Source: RUG708 sp050946535
Lineage (GTDB): Bacteria; Bacillota; Clostridia; Peptostreptococcales; Anaerovoracaceae
Direction: 5' to 3'
DNA length: 64,000 nucleotides
Assembly (NCBI GenBank): GCA_050946535.1
Contig: JBMNUZ010000006.1
Coordinates: 1 to 64,000, forward strand
In this document: positions 58,744 to 64,000 of the stretch, one piece after another
Layout: each line of letters starts with the position of its first letter
Numbering within the stretch: position 1 is the stretch's first letter
Translations under genes and position numbers: made by a program
The notes under the pieces: model-generated
The model's database searches: none
Seen by the model: only the letters and a program-made list of their open reading frames with translations
What the model was told of the DNA's origin: nothing

Positions 58744-61251
58744 TTAACGTGGAATTTCGCGCTTCCTGATTCCCGCCCTTCTTCTGCGGTACTCTGCGAT
58801 CGCATCCGATTTTTTGTTTACACCGAGCTTCTGATAAGCGCTGGCCATGTGCTTTTTCACCGTGGAGTGCGAAATGAACAGCTGGTCGGCGATCTGCGCT
58901 GCCGTCAGTCCGTCGCACACGAGATCCATCACTTCTTTTTCGCGGTTGGTAAGCTCGACGTGTTTTGTCCTGTTTCTGAAATTGCTCTTCGCCATCGTGT
59001 ACTGCTTCGCGAATTTGAGCACCTTGTCGGCGAAAGGAGTGTTGATCTGCTCGAGCATAGGTATTATTTCATACGTGTTTTCAGCGATCGTAACACAGAT
59101 GCCGTCCTTTTCGGCCATTTCCACCGCTTTCCTGAGCTCTGCCGTTCCCTCTTTGAGATTTCGCGTATGGTAAAGGCCTATCGCCTTGAATACCTTGAAA
59201 ATCATTACGCCGTCGAGCGTTTTATGCGCGTAATACTCCGGAATCATTCTGTCGGCAAGCTCTATCAGCTCTTCGTAATCGCCGTGTTCGCTCAGGTATT
59301 TTCCTTTGATAATGTATGCGCTGTTGCGGCCTATCGCCATGAATTTAGAGGTTCCCTCCTCGCCCTGTATCCACTGCGGTACAAGGTCGTACTTGCCGAG
59401 GAAGCTGAAGACATATCCGAGGATGAATTCGTAGCAGCTGAGCATGACAGGCGTGCCGTTCTTCTCGACTTCCTGCATCATCTGCAGCATGATATCGTTG
59501 ACCTCGCGCGGTTTGTACTTGAACAGAGCGATCCTGAGCAGCACGAACGACGCCGAAAGGATGATATCGCACTGATCTCTCATCCTGCCCTTGTATATCG
59601 CTTTGTACGCAAGCATCTCGGCGCTCTCGAAATCACCCGTCTTGAAGCAGTATTCCGAGTGAAGCAGAAATTCGAATCCAGATCCGCTTCCGTTGGCGAC
59701 CATGTTGTATATCCAGAATTCGTCCTCCACCAGTTCGACCATATCCTTCAGTCCGCCGAGCTCTCTGTGGTACAGGAACATGTTGAGCGGTATGCCGAAA
59801 GTGATCGTGACGTCTGAAGAAAATATCGCCGACGAGCCTCCGTCGAAAAATTCGTAGGCACGCTCGTAGCAGCGGAACATTGCGTTCAGATCGTTAAACG
59901 CCTTTATACTTTCTATCATCGCTATCTCGCCGAGGATCTGGTTCCTGTTGACCAGATCGGGCGATTTGTAAGGATCCGAATAATAATCCTTGGCCTCCTG
60001 CAGCATTTCGGCTCCGTGCTCCACACCTACCGTCGTACTGTAGGAATATATGTATGAAAGATATCCAAGCGGATTAGAGAATTTCACCTCGCGCGGCATG
60101 TTCTCGAATGCCTGTATGATAATACTCGGGGCGAGCGACATGTATTTCGACGAGTGCGGCTCGGCCATGATCGAAAGCACGTGAGCGTAATCGCCGCAGA
60201 GCGAAAAGGCCCTGATAGCACCTATCGGATCGTTCGACGCCATGCACCACATGCCTTCTTTTTTCAGGATTTCATTTTCATCGATGTCTGATTTCTCGAA
60301 TTCCTGATCGAGGACCTGCTTGAGGAGTGTGTGGAAACTGAACGAGCGCGACTCGTCATCGTACTTTGTGAAGCAGTAATTCGTATACATATTCTCGATC
60401 GTCTGCCTTATATGGCTGTCGTCCGTTATCATCTCCGCCTGCTCGATCGTGAAATCAGGCAGACGCGACAGCATCAGCAGGGATCTCTTGGTCTGCGGAT
60501 CGAAATTGTCGTACACAGCCTTTCTCATAAGCTGAGGCCCGTCCGGCATATTCGTCAGCGTACCGTATGTGCGGTAATACAAAAGCGCCATGTAAAGACC
60601 GGATGCCCATCCATGGGTGTGATCCCACAGTATTTCGAGTTCATTCGCATCTATAGGGGCATCGTTCAGCATGAAGAAGTTGCTGCACTGGTTCTTTGTA
60701 AATGCAAAATCGTTCTGGTTGATGATCTTCGTGTATTCCTTGGAGAGAAGCTGACTGCTGTCATCCGGGTATTCACGCGAAATATATACTATATGGAATT
60801 TCGGGATCTTCCTCTCAGCAAGAAGCTTGATCAGATTGAGGTAATATTCGCTCTTGCAGTAATGTACGTCGTCCAACACGAGCACGGTGTCGACCTCGAT
60901 GGCATCCTTGATGAAACCCTCAAGCCTGTCGAAGTCGTATTTCGAATATGGCATACCGTATTCGAGGAGCTTTTTGCCGAGTTCGCTGTTTGTACGTTCC
61001 ACCAGCTTGCTGAGACGCACCCAGAGCCACATGTCCTCCACCTGCTCCTGAGGGAAATAGAACCAGATGTATTTTATTCTGCGTCTGTGCTTTATATAAT
61101 CCTGCAGGGTGGTCGATTTGCCGTACCCCATGTCGGAAATCACCAGGAAAAGCGGGGTGTCGAAAATGCCCTGCAGCTTCTCTTTTATTGCATCCCTGCG
61201 CAGGATTTTGAGTTCCCGCATCTGTTTGCGCGACGATCCTCTGTACGACAT
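58744..61251 (-). CDS. MalT-like LuxR-family transcriptional regulator
   Basis: An 835-residue ATP-dependent regulator of the LAL/MalT type. The N-terminal signal-transduction NTPase has a P-loop MGYGKSTTLQ (about residues 41-50) and a Walker B-like VLVLDDVHYCK. The long middle (about 330-740) is helical, TPR-like and probably senses an inducer or partner. The C-terminal LuxR helix-turn-helix spans about 765-825 (ELTNREKEVMDLVCDGLTAAQIADQLFISHSTVKKHMA in pieces). AAGGAGG lies 7 nt before the ATG. It is next to wall-glycopolymer genes read in the same direction, 83 bp behind wecB, so it could be part of, or control, that unit. The effector is unknown. Confidence 0.88.
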   Translation of the reverse strand: MSYRGSSRKQMRELKILRRDAIKEKLQGIFDTPLFLVISDMGYGKSTTLQDYIKHRRRIKYIWFYFPQEQVEDMWLWVRLSKLVERTNSELGKKLLEYGMPYSKYDFDRLEGFIKDAIEVDTVLVLDDVHYCKSEYYLNLIKLLAERKIPKFHIVYISREYPDDSSQLLSKEYTKIINQNDFAFTKNQCSNFFMLNDAPIDANELEILWDHTHGWASGLYMALLYYRTYGTLTNMPDGPQLMRKAVYDNFDPQTKRSLLMLSRLPDFTIEQAEMITDDSHIRQTIENMYTNYCFTKYDDESRSFSFHTLLKQVLDQEFEKSDIDENEILKKEGMWCMASNDPIGAIRAFSLCGDYAHVLSIMAEPHSSKYMSLAPSIIIQAFENMPREVKFSNPLGYLSYIYSYSTTVGVEHGAEMLQEAKDYYSDPYKSPDLVNRNQILGEIAMIESIKAFNDLNAMFRCYERAYEFFDGGSSAIFSSDVTITFGIPLNMFLYHRELGGLKDMVELVEDEFWIYNMVANGSGSGFEFLLHSEYCFKTGDFESAEMLAYKAIYKGRMRDQCDIILSASFVLLRIALFKYKPREVNDIMLQMMQEVEKNGTPVMLSCYEFILGYVFSFLGKYDLVPQWIQGEEGTSKFMAIGRNSAYIIKGKYLSEHGDYEELIELADRMIPEYYAHKTLDGVMIFKVFKAIGLYHTRNLKEGTAELRKAVEMAEKDGICVTIAENTYEIIPMLEQINTPFADKVLKFAKQYTMAKSNFRNRTKHVELTNREKEVMDLVCDGLTAAQIADQLFISHSTVKKHMASAYQKLGVNKKSDAIAEYRRRRAGIRKREIPR

Positions 61252-61334
61252 ATTGCATCCTCCTTTCCGGTAAATTATTCTGAATTTTCTCTGTCTTGAA
61301 TCTGGCTTGAAGCTGTCCTGAGACTATCCCGGGA

Positions 61335-62450
61335 CTATCTCGAGCTGTCCCATCTCTTCAGAGCTTCAATTATCCTGTCCGAAGCTCTTCCGTCTCCGTA
61401 AGGATTCGACGCTTCCGCCATCTTTGAATATGCAGCGCTGTCTGAAAGCAGCTCGGCGGCTGTGTTGTAGATGTTGTCCCTTTCGACGCCGACGAGCTTT
61501 ACAGTACCTGCTTCAAGAGCCTCAGGACGTTCCGTCTCTCTTCTCACAACCAGTACCGGTTTGCCGAGAGAAGGAGCCTCTTCCTGCATGCCGCCCGAAT
61601 CGGTAATGATCAGGTACGAACGCGCCATCAGGTTTACGAACGGCTGGTACTGCAGCGGGTCTATGAGATGAATCCTCTCGTGTCCGCCGAGAATTCTGTT
61701 CGCTTCTTCTCTGACTTTGGGATTCAGGTGTACAGGATAAACTACCTCTACGTCTTCGAAATTCTCCGCGATATCGCGTATCGCAGAAAAGATGTGTTCC
61801 ATGTATTCTCCGAGGTTCTCTCTTCTGTGGCAAGTGACGGCGATCACCCTCTTGTTTTCGAAATCGATTTTTTTCAGAGTCTCGTCCTCGAATTCGTACG
61901 GTTTGCCTGCCACTTCCAGAAGCGCGTCTATCACGGTATTTCCAGTGACGAATATTTTCTTGATGTCGACGCCTTCCCTGAGCAGATTCTGCCTGTTTCT
62001 CTCGGTCGGAGCGAAGTGAAGAGCCGCGATATGAGATGTAAGAACCCTGTTTACTTCTTCCGGGAACGGCGAGTACATGTCGTATGTGCGGAGTCCTGCC
62101 TCTACGTGGCCTACCGGAATCTGCTGATAAAACGCGGCGAGCGCCGACGAAAACGTCGTGCTCGTATCGCCGTGAACGAGTACTATGTCAGGCTTTTCTT
62201 TCAGAAGCACTTCCTCCATTCCTCTGAGAACATTTGCAGTTATCATGCTCAGAGTCTGGTTAGGCTTCATTATGTTAAGATCGTAATCAGGAGTCAGTTC
62301 GAAAAGACTGAGCACCTGATCGAGCATTTCGCGGTGCTGCGCAGTTACGCAAAGAACCGATTCGAAATCCGGATCGTTGTTGAGCTTTTTTACAAGGGGA
62401 GCCATCTTGATTGCCTCAGGACGCGTCCCGAATACCGACATTACTTTCAT
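61335..62450 (-). CDS. wecB: UDP-N-acetylglucosamine 2-epimerase, non-hydrolysing
   Basis: A 371-residue enzyme interconverting UDP-GlcNAc and UDP-ManNAc, the donor for wall teichoic acid linkage units and other surface polymers. The marks are MSVFGTRPEAIKMAPLV at the N-terminus, VHGDTSTTFSSALAAFY, HVEAGLRTYD, FPEEVNRVL, TCHRRENLGE and TDSGGMQEEAPSLGKPVLV. Length matches WecB/MnaA. AAGGAG lies upstream of the ATG, and the gap to the upstream phosphotransferase gene is 19 bp, so they are one operon. Confidence 0.95.
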   Translation of the reverse strand: MKVMSVFGTRPEAIKMAPLVKKLNNDPDFESVLCVTAQHREMLDQVLSLFELTPDYDLNIMKPNQTLSMITANVLRGMEEVLLKEKPDIVLVHGDTSTTFSSALAAFYQQIPVGHVEAGLRTYDMYSPFPEEVNRVLTSHIAALHFAPTERNRQNLLREGVDIKKIFVTGNTVIDALLEVAGKPYEFEDETLKKIDFENKRVIAVTCHRRENLGEYMEHIFSAIRDIAENFEDVEVVYPVHLNPKVREEANRILGGHERIHLIDPLQYQPFVNLMARSYLIITDSGGMQEEAPSLGKPVLVVRRETERPEALEAGTVKLVGVERDNIYNTAAELLSDSAAYSKMAEASNPYGDGRASDRIIEALKRWDSSR

Positions 62451-62469
62451 CTATGATTATTCTCCTTAA

Positions 62470-63609
62470 TTATTCTTCCTTGGTCTCCGGCTTTTCTCCG
62501 GCCTGTTTTTCTTCGTCTTCTGCGCCGTCTCCGTTGTTTTTCGATTTGTGGTTCAGCATTCCTATTTTTTCAGGCGGTATGCCTTCCTGCAGTATTTCCT
62601 TCATCGAGTCTCTGTCGGCTATAAATACACAAACCAGTACCACAGCAACTGCTATCAGAACCAGCGATTCGACGAGCATGCGCTGTACGACGAGCACCGC
62701 GACCATGCCCATGATCGCACTTATGCAGTACATGATGAGGACGGTCCTGCGCTGCCCCATACCGGTGTTCATAATTCTGTGATGCAGGTGGCCCTTGTCG
62801 GCTTCCATGATCGGATATCCGTTTACCCAGCGCCTGATGATGGCAAATGCGGTGTCGAATATCGGGAGGCCGAGTACGAGGAACGGAACTATAGTTGCGA
62901 TAAGCGTCGCTCCCTTTGTAGATCCCAGTATTGAAATCGCTGCGATCATAAATCCGAGATACAGCGAGCCGCTGTCGCCCATGAATATTTTAGCCGGGTG
63001 GAAGTTGTAAGGCAGAAAGCCCAGTGCGCCTCCAGAAACGGCGAACATAGCGAGGCCTACTTCGTACTGTCCGCTGAGAATAGCCGCATAAGCTATGCAT
63101 CCCGAAGCGATCGCCGCTACTCCTGCAGCCAGTCCGTCGAGTCCGTCTATGAGATTTATCGTATTAGTAATACCCACTATCCAGACGATGGTTATTATGA
63201 AACTCAGCCATCCCGGGAAAAATATGTAGGTATGCATGTTCAGCGGATTTTTAACAAAATCTATCTGGATTCCGCCTATATAAATCACTATTGCGCACAA
63301 AACCTGAAGAGCGAGCTTCAGTTTCGCCGGAAGCCCTTTTATGTCATCAGCTACTCCGACTGCATAAATGCATGCACCGCCTATTATGATCGTGATAACC
63401 TTGGGGTCGCTGTGAAGAAATACGGCGAGCGCGATTTCCGTACCGAGGAACATAGACATTCCGCCGAACCTCGGCATAGGCTTCGTGTGCATGCGCCTTT
63501 TGTCGCGCGGAATATCCATGGCTCCTATCTTTGGAGCCAGTTTGATGGCAAACGGCGTGACCGCAAAAGCAATTGCGAATGCCAGCAATATAATCAGTAA
63601 ATATTTCAT
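62470..63609 (-). CDS. tagO: TagO/WecA-type undecaprenyl-phosphate sugar-1-phosphate transferase
   Basis: A 379-residue membrane phosphoglycosyltransferase of the MraY/WecA superfamily that moves GlcNAc-1-phosphate (family expectation) from UDP-GlcNAc to undecaprenyl phosphate, starting teichoic acid or other wall polymer synthesis. It has about ten to eleven membrane segments. Catalytic loops are visible as VGVADDIKGLP (Asp-Asp), NLIDGLDGLAAG, KIFMGDSGSLYLG and KGHLHHR (His motif typical of WecA/TagO). The C-terminus is a charged cytoplasmic tail (KSKNNGDGAEDEEKQAGEKP). It is followed by wecB, which supplies the next sugar. Confidence 0.92.
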   Translation of the reverse strand: MKYLLIILLAFAIAFAVTPFAIKLAPKIGAMDIPRDKRRMHTKPMPRFGGMSMFLGTEIALAVFLHSDPKVITIIIGGACIYAVGVADDIKGLPAKLKLALQVLCAIVIYIGGIQIDFVKNPLNMHTYIFFPGWLSFIITIVWIVGITNTINLIDGLDGLAAGVAAIASGCIAYAAILSGQYEVGLAMFAVSGGALGFLPYNFHPAKIFMGDSGSLYLGFMIAAISILGSTKGATLIATIVPFLVLGLPIFDTAFAIIRRWVNGYPIMEADKGHLHHRIMNTGMGQRRTVLIMYCISAIMGMVAVLVVQRMLVESLVLIAVAVVLVCVFIADRDSMKEILQEGIPPEKIGMLNHKSKNNGDGAEDEEKQAGEKPETKEE

Positions 63610-63630
63610 ATGATGATTTCTCCGATCCTT

Positions 63631-64000
63631 TTACTCCTGCGTATCGGACTCTCCGAGTTTCTCCACCTTGATGCCGGCTTCCGCGAGCATATCGGCAGCG
63701 GCCTGATCCGGATATCCTTCCAGTATTACTATGCGCTTGACGTTCGCGTTTATCAGCATCTTCGCGCATAAAATACACGGCTGGTTAGTACAGTAAAGTG
63801 TACTTCCCGAAATCGAGACACCGAGGTACGCGGCCTGGACTATCGCATTCTGTTCTGCGTGAATGCCTCTGCAGAGCTCGTGCCTTTCGCCGGACGGCAC
63901 GTGAAGCTGCTCTCTCAGGCATCCCGTCTCAAGGCAGTGCGCGATGCCCGAAGGCGCACCGTTGTATCCCGTGGCGAGAATTCTCCTGTCCTTTACGATG
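63631..64000 (-). CDS. dCMP deaminase (ComEB-like), 5' end outside window
   Basis: Partial gene: 122 codons plus stop are visible and the reading frame stays open to the window edge. It matches deoxycytidylate deaminases, which convert dCMP to dUMP for thymidylate synthesis. The zinc-site residues are HAEQNAI (His and catalytic Glu) and NQPCILCAKML (two Cys); ATGYNGAPSGIAHC in the upstream part is typical. In competence-gene contexts the same family is called ComEB. An internal ATG-type start near 63900 is rejected because the open frame upstream carries conserved sequence. It ends 21 bp before the tagO-like gene. Confidence 0.92.
   Translation of the reverse strand, partial: IVKDRRILATGYNGAPSGIAHCLETGCLREQLHVPSGERHELCRGIHAEQNAIVQAAYLGVSISGSTLYCTNQPCILCAKMLINANVKRIVILEGYPDQAAADMLAEAGIKVEKLGESDTQE

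Noticed and set aside
58609..59817. 402-residue plus-strand ORF opposite the LuxR-family gene
   Set aside because: It lies almost wholly antisense to a gene with clear domains, shows no family similarity and lacks a ribosome binding site. It is a codon-bias shadow.

Overview
The window reads as chromosomal DNA of a low-to-mid GC Gram-positive anaerobe, most likely a member of the Clostridia (Bacillota). The reasons are strong AGGAGG-type ribosome binding sites, sigma-A-like promoters, cell-wall sorting signals on surface proteins, a metG-tatD-tilS-ftsH-coaX-dusB-greA-lysS gene order of Firmicutes type, and ethanolamine-microcompartment-type genes. Genus assignment is not possible from the sequence alone. 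I saw no rRNA, tRNA, CRISPR array, transposase or phage gene.

Left end (1-4.9 kb): a YihY-family membrane protein and an RdgB-type nucleotide-pool sanitising enzyme form one transcription unit. They are followed by an AEC-family transporter, class II fructose-bisphosphate aldolase and a DUF488 protein.

Centre-left (5.3-30.9 kb): the dominant feature is a head-to-tail array of seven paralogous genes, all on the minus strand. Each encodes a 1029-1054 residue secreted surface protein. The shared plan is signal peptide, an unrecognised ~420-residue N-terminal region, four consecutive isopeptide-type beta domains (Spy0128/FctA-like and SpaA/CnaB-like), a Thr/Asp/Asn/Ser-rich stalk, and a C-terminal LPETA-hydrophobic-positive anchor. 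Each gene has its own extended -10 promoter and its own terminator hairpin. The copies are mosaics: two genes 11.6 kb apart share a 428-bp tract with a single difference, which looks like recent gene conversion. No sortase gene is in the window.

Middle (31-45.5 kb): mostly singly transcribed genes for ion and nutrient handling. These are a Na+/H+ antiporter-like protein, a Nudix hydrolase, a cyclophilin lipoprotein, PutP, two aminotransferases, a Crp/Fnr regulator, an orphan eutS-eutP pair without any ethanolamine enzymes, an ECF-transporter S component, and a trkA-trkH potassium uptake operon.

Right (45.7-58 kb): a long minus-strand housekeeping run from metG to lysS. Lysyl-tRNA synthetase carries a C-terminal HD-domain extension. 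Upstream of metG lies a trigger-factor-like peptidyl-prolyl isomerase that lacks the ribosome-binding domain.

Right end (58.7-64 kb): a MalT-like LuxR regulator, then UDP-GlcNAc 2-epimerase, a TagO/WecA-type phosphoglycosyltransferase and a partial dCMP deaminase. Together these suggest a start of envelope glycopolymer synthesis.
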